A stretch of DNA of 64,000 nucleotides from Bacillus sp. FJAT-14578. GTDB lineage: Bacteria; Bacillota; Bacilli; Bacillales; Bacillaceae_H. The stretch lies in NCBI RefSeq assembly GCF_000504165.1, contig NZ_KI632507.1:286-64285 (forward strand). The letters are read 5' to 3'. Every line of letters starts with the position of its first letter. Position 1 is the first letter of the stretch. The notes under the pieces are model-generated. The model searched no databases. It was not told where the DNA came from and worked only from the letters and a program-made list of their open reading frames with translations. The translations under genes and the position numbers were made by a program. Shown piece by piece: positions 51,829-58,977 of the stretch.

Positions 51829-52542
51829 TTAGCAATCGTGATCGTGACCAGTGTCTCCAGGGAAAACATCTGGACATTGCGGAGGAAGCTGGTTAGCAAC
51901 ATTGCAAGTGTTAATAGGAAGTTCTTGGCGAGGGCGGCAGAAGCGTGCATCCACTTCAATTTTTACTGTTGCTTCCATTTGTACATCTAAGCAGAATGTT
52001 AAGGATACATCTAATTGCTGGAATTCATTGTTGTCACAGATTAAGTGTGCGTCGCATTCAAAGAATGTAATATGACCAACTACATCCGTTCCTGGAGGGG
52101 CACATAAGAAGAATGTTTGAGCGACCGCAAACGGCTGAGGTGCTGAGATGCAAACGTCACCTTGCATATTGGAAACTTCAATAACAAAGAATCCTTTTAC
52201 CAATACTTTTACTTTTTGAAGAGTGACTCTGTCGCCGTTCGGCAGTGTGGAAGTGACGTTTAAACGGCCATCCGGCTGTACGATTTCTTTAATTTCAACT
52301 GCATCGGAATTGAGAGACTCAATCGGATTTCCTTCAGCGTCACTTAAGAAACATCTTGTGATTGTGTTTCTTCCAAGGACGCTGCATGGATCGTCTTTTG
52401 TGCCTGGAGTATCCTCACAATCAAATCTTAACTTAGCCAAACCTTTGTGACCTGTAAAGCTTATTAAGGGTAAATCAACTTGACGGTTTACCCAGTCAAA
52501 AACTTTAGGCACGCGGATACAAAGTCTTTCTGAATCACGCAT
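51829..52542 (-). CDS. Cysteine-rich beta-structured protein, probable spore surface
   Basis: 237 residues, about 13 Cys spread over the length, no signal peptide, His/Cys tail GDTGHDHDC. Begins MRDSERLCIRVPKVFDWVNR; repeated beta strands follow (VKVLVKGFFVIEVSN, SLTFCLDVQMEATVKIEV). The N-terminal motif (CIRVPKVFDWV) seems to recur in Bacillaceae spore-surface proteins, but I cannot name the family with confidence. It occupies the place of cotZ-cotY in B. subtilis yet does not resemble them. Excellent site AGGAGG before ATG. Disulfide cross-linking in coat or exosporium is likely if the context inference holds. Confidence 0.65.
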   Translation of the reverse strand: MRDSERLCIRVPKVFDWVNRQVDLPLISFTGHKGLAKLRFDCEDTPGTKDDPCSVLGRNTITRCFLSDAEGNPIESLNSDAVEIKEIVQPDGRLNVTSTLPNGDRVTLQKVKVLVKGFFVIEVSNMQGDVCISAPQPFAVAQTFFLCAPPGTDVVGHITFFECDAHLICDNNEFQQLDVSLTFCLDVQMEATVKIEVDARFCRPRQELPINTCNVANQLPPQCPDVFPGDTGHDHDC

Positions 52543-52798
52543 AGTGTTACCTCCTAATCGTAATTGTCCTTATTCTCAGCCCTGAATCTGGGTATCGGAC
52601 TAATATATTGTATGAATGACTATTATTTGTGTGCCGTGACAGGAGCGGAATTTCTGCATCTTCGCCTATGAGCAGTGGGCTTTAAAGAAAAAGGAAGAAG
52701 CTCAGTCATATCATATTCAGCTATTGGGGAACGGTTATCGGTCACAGCCGAAAAATTCCTTCATAAACTATTGGTAGAATACAGGAGGGGTGAGGCGT

Positions 52799-53206
52799 AT
52801 GAGTGACAAAAAAATTAGCGAAGAGAACTTGAAAAAATACATCTCCAATTTAAAATCCCAGCTGGCCTTTTATAGAGAAAGACATCTGGAATTTCAACAG
52901 AGAGAGTGGAGAGAAGAAGAACTCGAAGAAGAAATCAAGGAATTGAAAGAAAGACATAAGCAGGAAAAAAATCAGCTCTTAGAACAGGTTAATGTTTTAA
53001 AATCGTTTATCAATGATGTGTCGTCCATTAAAGACAAAAAAAAGCATCCTCCTGCACCCAAGAAAGAAAGCACAGAAAAAAAACAGGGAAAGCCGGCGGA
53101 ATCCCCTTATTTTCAGGCAAATCGTCAAAACAAACAGAACCGAACATCGAGCGATGCGTGGTTCATGAGAGTGCTTCATGAACAAGATGCGATTGAGGAT
53201 GATTAA
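52799..53206 (+). CDS. Coiled-coil hypothetical protein, 135 residues
   Basis: ATG follows ACAGGAGGGGTGAGG. Residues about 8-80 are a strong coiled coil (RERHLEFQQREWREEELEEE), then a basic Pro/Lys linker (KKKHPPAPKKES) and a short conserved-looking end (SDAWFMRVLHEQ). No family recognised. Divergent from the Cys-rich gene; perhaps co-expressed in sporulation. Confidence 0.6.
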   Translation: MSDKKISEENLKKYISNLKSQLAFYRERHLEFQQREWREEELEEEIKELKERHKQEKNQLLEQVNVLKSFINDVSSIKDKKKHPPAPKKESTEKKQGKPAESPYFQANRQNKQNRTSSDAWFMRVLHEQDAIEDD

Positions 53207-53541
53207 TTTCTCCTAAATGAATCCCCGCTTCAGCAGAAAGCAAAACCTTCGATATGAAGATTTGTTCAAGGTTCCTCGCGCTGATGAAAGTTTCTTTGGC
53301 CAACTGCCGATAGTCGAGCACAAGCTTATTATGTTTGGAATATGATGGATAGTACCCATTTTCCTCTTGAATAGAGCTTTATTTATTCCGCATTAGATCC
53401 TAAAGAAAACAGCGCAAGTAGCCTTTGTTTTTTATGTAAGCGGCACTGTCCGTAAAAAAGATAAGTCAAATAATCATCGGTGGGGATGAAGAACAACCCC
53501 GCTAATGGAAGTTTCCTTTATAGAAAAGAGGTGGAACTGAT
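53207..53541. repeat. Gene-free region with partial repeat A
   Basis: 335 bases. Near 53443-53521 GCACTGTCCGTAAAAAAG, ATCATCGGTGGGGATGAAG and TAATGGAAGTTTCCTTTAT are the two ends of family A with the middle deleted. Nothing else recognised. Confidence 0.6.
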
Positions 53542-53736
53542 ATGCATTACTACGGTTCTTATCCAGGGTATCCAGCTTCTTCTAAAATATCTAACGGTAA
53601 ATCTCCAAACACCGTAACGAATCACTCTCAGCAAGTGACATCACGCCCCACCGTGTACCATCCTTATCCTAATCCTACTCCTAAAAAATCTTCATTGGGG
53701 GGCTGTGGATGTGGGTCAAAATTACCGAAGCGTTAA
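53542..53736 (+). CDS. Small Tyr/Pro-rich protein with GCGCG tail
   Basis: 64 residues: N-terminal YYGSYPGYPAS, middle Ser/Thr/Asn-rich, then VYHPYPNPTPKK and the end LGGCGCGSKLPKR. Composition is like small spore coat proteins (Tyr, Gly, Cys), and the neighbours are spore genes. ATG follows AAGAGGTGG. A perfect terminator follows. Family unknown. Confidence 0.6.
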   Translation: MHYYGSYPGYPASSKISNGKSPNTVTNHSQQVTSRPTVYHPYPNPTPKKSSLGGCGCGSKLPKR

Positions 53737-53777
53737 AAAGAATCAGGATTTCGCTGTGAAATCCTGATTCTTTTTTG
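53736..53777 (+). terminator. Terminator of the small Tyr-rich gene
   Basis: AAAAAGAATCAGGATTTC pairs perfectly with GAAATCCTGATTCTTTTT around GCTGT. Confidence 0.9.
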
Positions 53778-53899
53778 TCCCTATCAACCCAATTTGCCAC
53801 AGGGGCGCCGAACTTTTGTTGTTTTGTCCGCTTCGGCTGCTCATAAAATGACGGACAATGCACAACATAAAAGAAGAATCATTATTTAAAGTATGTATT

Positions 53900-54050
53900 C
53901 AGAAAGGAGGACAAAAAGGACCGAGAAGTTCAAGGAAGCGCCGCTTTGAGCAACGGAGCGTATGTTGTTAATACGTGAGTAGCGGAAAAGCAAGCTGACC
54001 CCGAAATTCGACAGTCATTTTTCCCGGACTTTTTGAACAACCTCTTAAAG
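53900..54050 (+). other. Structured element upstream of the spoVA-type operon
   Basis: AGAAAGGAGGACAAAAAGGA, GAGAAGTTCAAGGAAGCGCC, GCAACGGAGCGTATGTTGTT, CGTGAGTAGCGG and CCCGGACTTTTTGAACAACC follow one another. GTTCAA can pair with TTGAAC at the far ends, and GCCGCT with AGCGG inside. From memory, GAGGTTGTTCAAAAAGTCC recurs in many Bacillaceae genomes, so this may be a dispersed element; only one copy is in the window. Confidence 0.4.
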
Positions 54051-54068
54051 AAAAGGGTGCGTTTTTGT

Positions 54069-54509
54069 ATGATCAAACGAATAGTAGGATTGATATTGGC
54101 GTCTTTGCTGGCAGCGGGATGCCAGCAGGAAGCAAGGGGAATGGATTCACCGAATATAGTACATACAAGCTCTTCACATGAAAGCGATCAGCAAGTGGAA
54201 ACGGCAGCAGAAGAAAACTTGAAAAATTCCTTTTCGCAAATTAAGGATGTAGTGGCGGTTGAGGGAAAGGATCATTTACTAGTTGCTTATCAGATTGCCC
54301 ATTTTGATCGCTTTCGCTCTAAACAAATTGAAGGAAAAATACAAAAAGCCTTGGAAAAAAAGTTTTCCTCCTATGAAGTCATCTCATCCGGAGATTTAAA
54401 AATCTTTTGGGAAACACAAAAGCTTGCCAAAGATGAAAAAAACTTATCCGAAAAAGAAATGAAAGAAAAAATTTTAAGCTTAAAAAAATTAAAAGACGAA
54501 CAAGCGTAA
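54069..54509 (+). CDS. Sporulation lipoprotein, YhcN/YlaJ-like
   Basis: 146 residues. Lipobox LLAAGC at about 13-18; then a mature part with ENLKNSFSQIKDVVAVEGKDHLLVAYQI and a Lys/Glu helix, as in YhcN/YlaJ spore lipoproteins. ATG follows AAAGGGTG; the in-frame start at 54033 would add residues before the signal peptide. First gene of the spoVA-type operon, 12 bases before spoVAC, as in the mobile spoVA2 operon of heat-resistant bacilli. Confidence 0.75.
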   Translation: MIKRIVGLILASLLAAGCQQEARGMDSPNIVHTSSSHESDQQVETAAEENLKNSFSQIKDVVAVEGKDHLLVAYQIAHFDRFRSKQIEGKIQKALEKKFSSYEVISSGDLKIFWETQKLAKDEKNLSEKEMKEKILSLKKLKDEQA

Positions 54510-54521
54510 AGAGGTAGAAGC

Positions 54522-54995
54522 ATGAATAAAGATAACCAATTTTCACCTACACAAAAACAATATCAAGAATTAGAGCAGAAATTAGAAACGAAGCGTCCCG
54601 TTCTAAAAAACTGTATACGTGCTTTTTTAGTGGGCGGGTTCATTTGTATCATCGGGCAAGCCATATCTTACACGTACATGTATTTCTTTAATTTTACCGA
54701 GCTAACGGTCGGGCATCCAACTGTGGCGACAATGATATTTATTTCCATGCTTTTAACGGGATTTGGGGTATATGACCGCCTTGCCCAGTTTGCTGGCGCG
54801 GGCAGTGCTGTTCCCGTAACCGGGTTTGGAAATGCCGTAATTTCGGCAGCTATTGAACATAGAACGGAAGGGTTTGTGCTAGGAGTGGGAGGAAATATGT
54901 TTAAAATGGCAGGTTCTGTTATTTTGTTTGGGGTATTTAGTGCTTTTATAGTGGGGTTGATTAAAACGATTTTGATTCAGTGGGGCGGGTTGTAA
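54522..54995 (+). CDS. spoVAC: SpoVAC, spore DPA channel protein
   Basis: 157 residues. Polar N-terminus (about 1-30), then about four to five membrane segments with FLVGGFICIIGQAISY, LLTGFGVYDRLAQFAGAGSAVPVTGFGNAV and EGFVLGVGGNMF, hallmark SpoVAC motifs. It takes part in Ca-dipicolinic acid movement through the spore inner membrane and may act as a mechanosensitive channel. Its TAA overlaps the spoVAD ATG as TAATG, so translation is coupled. Confidence 0.95.
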   Translation: MNKDNQFSPTQKQYQELEQKLETKRPVLKNCIRAFLVGGFICIIGQAISYTYMYFFNFTELTVGHPTVATMIFISMLLTGFGVYDRLAQFAGAGSAVPVTGFGNAVISAAIEHRTEGFVLGVGGNMFKMAGSVILFGVFSAFIVGLIKTILIQWGGL

Positions 54996-56005
54996 TGTTA
55001 AAAGGACAGCAAACGTGGATATTTCAGCAAAAGCCGGTCATTATTTCAACAGGAACAGTAGGCGGTCCGTTTGAGGCAAATGGGAATTTAGCAGATGATT
55101 TTGATATTTTACATGAAGATTTATGGATAGAGCAGGATTCGTATGAAAAAGCACATCGTGTATTGTTAGAAGATGCAGTGGACAAGGCTTTGACAAAAGC
55201 TTCCCTTCAAAAAGAGGATATGCAGTTTTTTCTGGCGGGAGATTTAATCAATCAAATCACTCCTTCGAGTTTTGCTGCCCGAACGAATCAAATTCCTTAT
55301 ATCGGGCTTTTTGGGGCATGCTCAACTTCTATGGAGGGTCTTGCCCTGGCGTCTTTCCTCGTGAATCACCAAGGAGCGAATTATGTATTGACCGGTGCCT
55401 CCAGCCATAATGCTGCCGTCGAAAAACAGTTTCGTTATCCAACTGAATACGGCGGCCAAAAGCCTCCGACAGCTCAGTGGACCGTTACGGGAGCAGGAGT
55501 GGCGATTGTCGCTCAAAAAGGAATGGGCCCCGTTGTAACGAGCGCAACAATCGGGCGTGTCATCGATATGGGTTTGTCGGATCCTTTTAATATGGGAGGA
55601 GCGATGGCGCCGGCAGCGGTTGATACGATTATTGCCCATTTAAAAGATCGAGGAATAACACCGGACTACTACGATCTTATCGTAACAGGGGATTTAGGTA
55701 AAATAGGAAGAGCAGTTTCGCTGGAGCTTTTAAAAGAAAAAGGACATTCGATTAGAGAAGACCGATATAAAGACTGTGGACTAATGATTTATAAAGAAGG
55801 ACAGCCAGTGTTATCGGGTGCGAGCGGTCCAGGCTGTTCTGCTACCGTATTATATGGACATTTGTTGAACGAAATGAAAAAAGGAAAGATTCAGCGTTTA
55901 CTGGTTGTTGCAACAGGAGCTTTATTGTCGCCGCTCACCTTTCAGCAACAAGAAACCATTCCGTGTATTGCACATGCCGTATCAATTGAAGCAGGAGGGA
56001 TGTAA
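54995..56005 (+). CDS. spoVAD: SpoVAD, DPA-binding protein
   Basis: 336 residues, thiolase-like fold without signal peptide. FGACSTSMEGLALASFLV (about 106-123) is the nucleophile-elbow region, and GDLGKIGRAVSLELLKEKGHSI and GASGPGCSATVLYGHLL are typical of SpoVAD. It binds dipicolinic acid on the surface of the inner membrane. The start shown overlaps the spoVAC stop; longer in-frame extension lacks a site. spoVAEb starts one base after the stop. Confidence 0.95.
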   Translation: MLKGQQTWIFQQKPVIISTGTVGGPFEANGNLADDFDILHEDLWIEQDSYEKAHRVLLEDAVDKALTKASLQKEDMQFFLAGDLINQITPSSFAARTNQIPYIGLFGACSTSMEGLALASFLVNHQGANYVLTGASSHNAAVEKQFRYPTEYGGQKPPTAQWTVTGAGVAIVAQKGMGPVVTSATIGRVIDMGLSDPFNMGGAMAPAAVDTIIAHLKDRGITPDYYDLIVTGDLGKIGRAVSLELLKEKGHSIREDRYKDCGLMIYKEGQPVLSGASGPGCSATVLYGHLLNEMKKGKIQRLLVVATGALLSPLTFQQQETIPCIAHAVSIEAGGM

Positions 56006-56006
56006 T

Positions 56007-56363
56007 ATGGCAGCGATGTTTTTTTGGGCATTCGTCATTGGCGGAATCATCTGTGTGATTGGACAGGTTTTAATGGACGTATTTAAATTGACACCTGCGC
56101 ATACCCTTAGCTCCCTTGTAGTAGCGGGAGCAATTCTAGATGGATTTGGTCTATATGAGCCGCTTATCGCTTTTGCGGGGGCTGGGGTAACAATCCCGAT
56201 CACAAGCTTTGGAAATTCACTTGTTCACGGCGCTATGCAGGAAGCGGGTAAGCATGGAATCGTTGGAGTATTGACGGGCATGTTCGAGGTGACAAGCTCG
56301 GGAATTTCCGCAGCTATCGTGTTCGGTTTTATAGGGGCCGCACTATTCAAGCCGAAAGGATGA
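56007..56363 (+). CDS. spoVAE: SpoVAEb, spore membrane protein
   Basis: 118 residues, three to four membrane segments, with FGLYEPLIAFAGAGVTIPITSFGNSLVHGAM, a relative of the SpoVAC motif. ATG follows GGAGGG located at the end of spoVAD. An earlier in-frame start inside spoVAD is unlikely. Part of the channel for Ca-DPA. spoVAA, spoVAB, spoVAEa and spoVAF of the classical operon are not present, which marks this as the spoVA2-type set. Confidence 0.93.
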   Translation: MAAMFFWAFVIGGIICVIGQVLMDVFKLTPAHTLSSLVVAGAILDGFGLYEPLIAFAGAGVTIPITSFGNSLVHGAMQEAGKHGIVGVLTGMFEVTSSGISAAIVFGFIGAALFKPKG

Positions 56364-56369
56364 GAGGAC

Positions 56370-56579
56370 ATGACATTATTTCTACAAGTTAAACAATGTT
56401 GTGTAAACGCGAAAAACATTCATGCCATGCTTCAGCAATATGCTTTACAGGCAATGGAAGAAGATTCACAAGTCGTTTTTCATGAAGCGATGATGGAGAC
56501 GGAAGAAGTAGTAGGAGAACTGAGAAAACAGCTTCAGGAGCTCGAGCATGAGCTCACAAACGGCATGCGTTTGCATTAA
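56370..56579 (+). CDS. DUF1657 protein of the spoVA-type operon
   Basis: 69 residues, soluble helical: MTLFLQVKQCCVNAKNIHAM is the DUF1657 opening (usually xVKQTLASLKS), followed by a Glu-rich helix. Six bases after spoVAEb and 18 before the DUF421 gene. In spoVA2mob operons a DUF1657 gene holds this position. Function unknown. Confidence 0.82.
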   Translation: MTLFLQVKQCCVNAKNIHAMLQQYALQAMEEDSQVVFHEAMMETEEVVGELRKQLQELEHELTNGMRLH

Positions 56580-56597
56580 ATAAAAGGAGTCTACAGA

Positions 56598-57461
56598 ATG
56601 GCAGAATGGATTCAAATCGCAATACGTTCTATTTCAATTATTGCCGGATTATTTATTGTGACGAAATTATTAGGGAAGAAGCAACTATCCAAGCTGTCTT
56701 TTTTTGAATACATTGTAGGTATTACTGTTGGGGATATCGCCGGTACGCTGTCGATGGATATTGAATTGAATATAGTAAACGGTCTGACCAGTATTTTAAT
56801 ATGGGTACTCACACCGATCATTATTGCCCAAATTTCGCTCAGAAGTAAGGGGTTCCGTGATTTTGTAGAAGGAAATTCCACCGTATTCATTCAAGGAGGG
56901 CGGGTTCTGGAGAAAAATCTCAAACGTGAAAAATATACGACAGATGAATTACTGGAGCAGCTTCGGAAAAAGGATGTTTTTCGTTTGGCGGATGTAGAAT
57001 TCGCTACATTAGAGGCAAATGGGGATATAAGTGTTTTATTGAAAACGGAGAAGCAGCCTGTAACGGTCGAACAGCTGTTTACTAAATACACTCGAGAGAA
57101 AGAACCGCAAACCGTCATCATGGATGGCGTTATTTTAGATGAACCGCTGCAGAAGTCCGGGTACACAAGGCAGTGGCTGAAAACAAAAATTGAGCAAAAA
57201 GGCTATGAAATCAGTGAAGTCTTTTTAGCACAAATTGATAGTAAGGGTGAACTGTTTCTTGATTTATATGATGACCGGCTGCCTCTTCCGCCTGTAACGG
57301 ATCGTCAGCTTTTACTCGCAGCCTTAAAAAAATGTGAAGCAGAACTCGATTGGCTGGCACTACAATTCAAAGGAGAACGAAGCTTCGTCTTTGAAAAGCA
57401 AGCGCGGAAAGTAAAAAAGCTGATTGAACGTTTACATCCATTTTTAAGTCAGCCCGAATAA
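56598..57461 (+). CDS. DUF421 membrane protein, 2Duf type, of the spoVA-type operon
   Basis: 287 residues. N-terminal three-helix bundle (about 5-75) with KLLGKKQLSKLSFFEYIVGITVGDIAGT, a DUF421 (YetF-like) hallmark, then the soluble DUF421 domain with DVFRLADVEFATLEANGDISV. The last part (about 228-270, LLAALKKCEAELDWLALQFK) resembles DUF1657, which gives the DUF421+DUF1657 architecture called 2Duf. In heat-resistant Bacillus spores 2Duf of spoVA2mob strongly raises wet-heat resistance. ATG follows AAAAGGAG. Terminator after the gene closes the operon. Confidence 0.85.
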   Translation: MAEWIQIAIRSISIIAGLFIVTKLLGKKQLSKLSFFEYIVGITVGDIAGTLSMDIELNIVNGLTSILIWVLTPIIIAQISLRSKGFRDFVEGNSTVFIQGGRVLEKNLKREKYTTDELLEQLRKKDVFRLADVEFATLEANGDISVLLKTEKQPVTVEQLFTKYTREKEPQTVIMDGVILDEPLQKSGYTRQWLKTKIEQKGYEISEVFLAQIDSKGELFLDLYDDRLPLPPVTDRQLLLAALKKCEAELDWLALQFKGERSFVFEKQARKVKKLIERLHPFLSQPE

Positions 57462-57499
57462 AAGACCTGTTTTGTCTCACAGACAGAACAGGTCTTTTA
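57460..57499 (+). terminator. Terminator of the spoVA-type operon
   Basis: AAAAGACCTGTT-TGTC pairs with GACA-AACAGGTCTTTT around five bases. Confidence 0.9.
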
Positions 57500-57559
57500 T
57501 TTTTAAAAATCAGTTTTTGCGGTCTATTAGAGGTTTATGGGGCAGCCTCATCATTTATT

Positions 57560-57722
57560 TATCCCCATTAACGGGCAGTAAGACCCCTGCTTCCGACGTA
57601 CAGGATGTGCTAGCGAAGACGTGGAGATTGACGTCGCGTTTTTAGTCTTCGTTCTTTAGCCATCGCGAAAGTTTAAGTGGGGGATGAAGGAAAACCTCCA
57701 CCGATGGAAGTTTCCTTTATGG
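57560..57722 (+). repeat. Repeat family A copy
   Basis: CATTAACGGGCAGTAAGACC, CTTCCGACGTACAGGATGTG, TAGCGAAGACGTGGAG, CGTCGCGTTTTTAGTCTTCG and CCACCGATGGAAGTTTCC recur in the order of 35815-36081, without the inner 100-base block of that copy. Confidence 0.75.
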
Positions 57723-57786
57723 TTTCTTATAAGAAGTATAAGCACTGGTTTTACACATGTGAATATAGTGTACGGAGGCGGTGAAA

Positions 57787-57978
57787 ATGGTGGCATTTGA
57801 AGAAGAGTTTGAAAAATTTTTTGAAACGCATGTGATGGGAAGGCATAAGGAATCTATTCGACGGGAAGAAAAAAACTTCCAGCGCATCTCTCAACAGCTT
57901 GAGAAAATGAAGGATCAAGAGAGAGTGGTTGAATTATTGGATCAAATGGATTTGCGCGACCCGTTCCATTCATCGTAA
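57787..57978 (+). CDS. Small charged hypothetical protein, 63 residues
   Basis: ATG follows GGAGGCGGTG; a GTG two codons earlier is the alternative. Begins MVAFEEEFEKFFETHVMGRH, fully helical and highly charged, ending LDQMDLRDPFHSS. No family recognised. Between a repeat A copy and yjcZ, same direction as spore genes on both sides. Confidence 0.55.
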   Translation: MVAFEEEFEKFFETHVMGRHKESIRREEKNFQRISQQLEKMKDQERVVELLDQMDLRDPFHSS

Positions 57979-58259
57979 GGACTCGTTTCGAAAGCATAAG
58001 GCTTCTAAACATTCTTTAGCTGTTTATGATCTTTTAAACGATGTTCAATGACGTATGGAAATGAATCTATATACATTCCACTTTCGTTCCATAGAGAGAC
58101 ATGTACAATCGGTGATTCAGACATCTTGAATCCGCCCTTACATGTTTTAAATCGATATATGCAGAAAAATACTCAAAAGAAATTATGAAAATAGCCCATA
58201 CGTTTTTCGTTCCGGTTTCATATTGTATTAGAGAACAAGGAAAGAGGAGGTGCAAAAGC
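57979..58259. other. Intergenic region before yjcZ
   Basis: About 280 bases with no gene seen. A sporulation promoter for yjcZ is expected but no consensus was convincing. Confidence 0.4.
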
Positions 58260-58385
58260 ATGGGTTACGGATATTGCGGATACGGCGGATATGGTTATGG
58301 AGGCTGCGGATACGGCGGTGGTTTCGCGTTAATCGTAGTATTATTCATCTTATTAATCATCGTTGGTGCAGCTTTCTGCTGCTAA
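58260..58385 (+). CDS. YjcZ family sporulation protein
   Basis: 41 residues: a Gly/Tyr/Cys-rich start (GYGYCGYGGYGYGGCGYGGG) and a single hydrophobic helix ending CC. This is the typical YjcZ-family pattern of tiny spore membrane proteins. ATG lies nine bases after AGAGGAGGTG. Terminator at 58427. Confidence 0.88.
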   Translation: MGYGYCGYGGYGYGGCGYGGGFALIVVLFILLIIVGAAFCC

Positions 58386-58426
58386 TACCCTCAAATGATT
58401 CCCTCCTGAAAGATAACACGCGAAAT

Positions 58427-58459
58427 AAAGTACGAGTGTTGGGCACTCGTACTTTTTCT
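58427..58459 (+). terminator. Terminator of the yjcZ-type gene
   Basis: AAAGTACGAGTG pairs with CACTCGTACTTT around five bases, then T. Confidence 0.9.
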
Positions 58460-58557
58460 TTTCTGAGACAAGCGGGAGGGAAGAAAATATGGGCAAATGT
58501 ATCACCAGTTTAGAGATGGACACATACCATATATAAGCAAAAAAGGAGGGTGTCATC

Positions 58558-58812
58558 ATGGATAACAATATCTTCAAAAACATTGAGAAAAAAACGGGTG
58601 TCAATATGAAGGATTTAATGGAGCTGGCAGGTTCTTTGCAAAATGCCAACTTCAAAGATGAAAACACTGTTCGCGGTATTGTGCAACGGGTTTCTGAAAT
58701 TGCCAATAAAAAGGTAACAAAAGACAAAGAAGATAAAATTGTTAAAGCAATCACAAATAATGGTGATTCAATTGACTTTGGAACCATCGCCAAAATGTTA
58801 AACAACAAATAA
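58558..58812 (+). CDS. spoVIF: Stage VI sporulation protein F
   Basis: 84 residues, all helical: DNNIFKNIEKKTGVNMKDLM and the end IDFGTIAKMLNNK match SpoVIF (YjcC) as I recall it. In B. subtilis it stabilises GerR-dependent coat assembly late in sporulation. ATG follows AAAAGGAGGG. Neighbour of yjcD, as in B. subtilis. Its stop codon is directly followed by the two-hairpin element. Confidence 0.87.
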   Translation: MDNNIFKNIEKKTGVNMKDLMELAGSLQNANFKDENTVRGIVQRVSEIANKKVTKDKEDKIVKAITNNGDSIDFGTIAKMLNNK

Positions 58813-58913
58813 GAGGATGATCCAAAAGGATAAAAAACATCCTTTTGGATCATCCTCTCGAAAGGCCCCACATGGAAATCCAATAAAATCAGGAATTTTG
58901 TGACGGGGCCTTT
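58812..58913 (+). repeat. Two-hairpin element, copy 2
   Basis: AGAGGATGATCCAAAAGGAT (58812-58831) pairs perfectly with 58839-58858; two bases later AAAGGCCCC (58861-58869) pairs with GGGGCCTTT (58905-58913) around a 35-base loop containing ATGGAAATCCAATAAAAT. Copy 1 (21914-22018) has ATGAAAATCCACTAAAAT in the same loop position. Terminates spoVIF and faces the end of yjcD. Confidence 0.78.
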
Positions 58914-58977
58914 CTATTGTTTGAAGTTATTTTGTTCATTTATCCCATGTAAAAGGGAAGCGTCACTCTTGGTTCAG

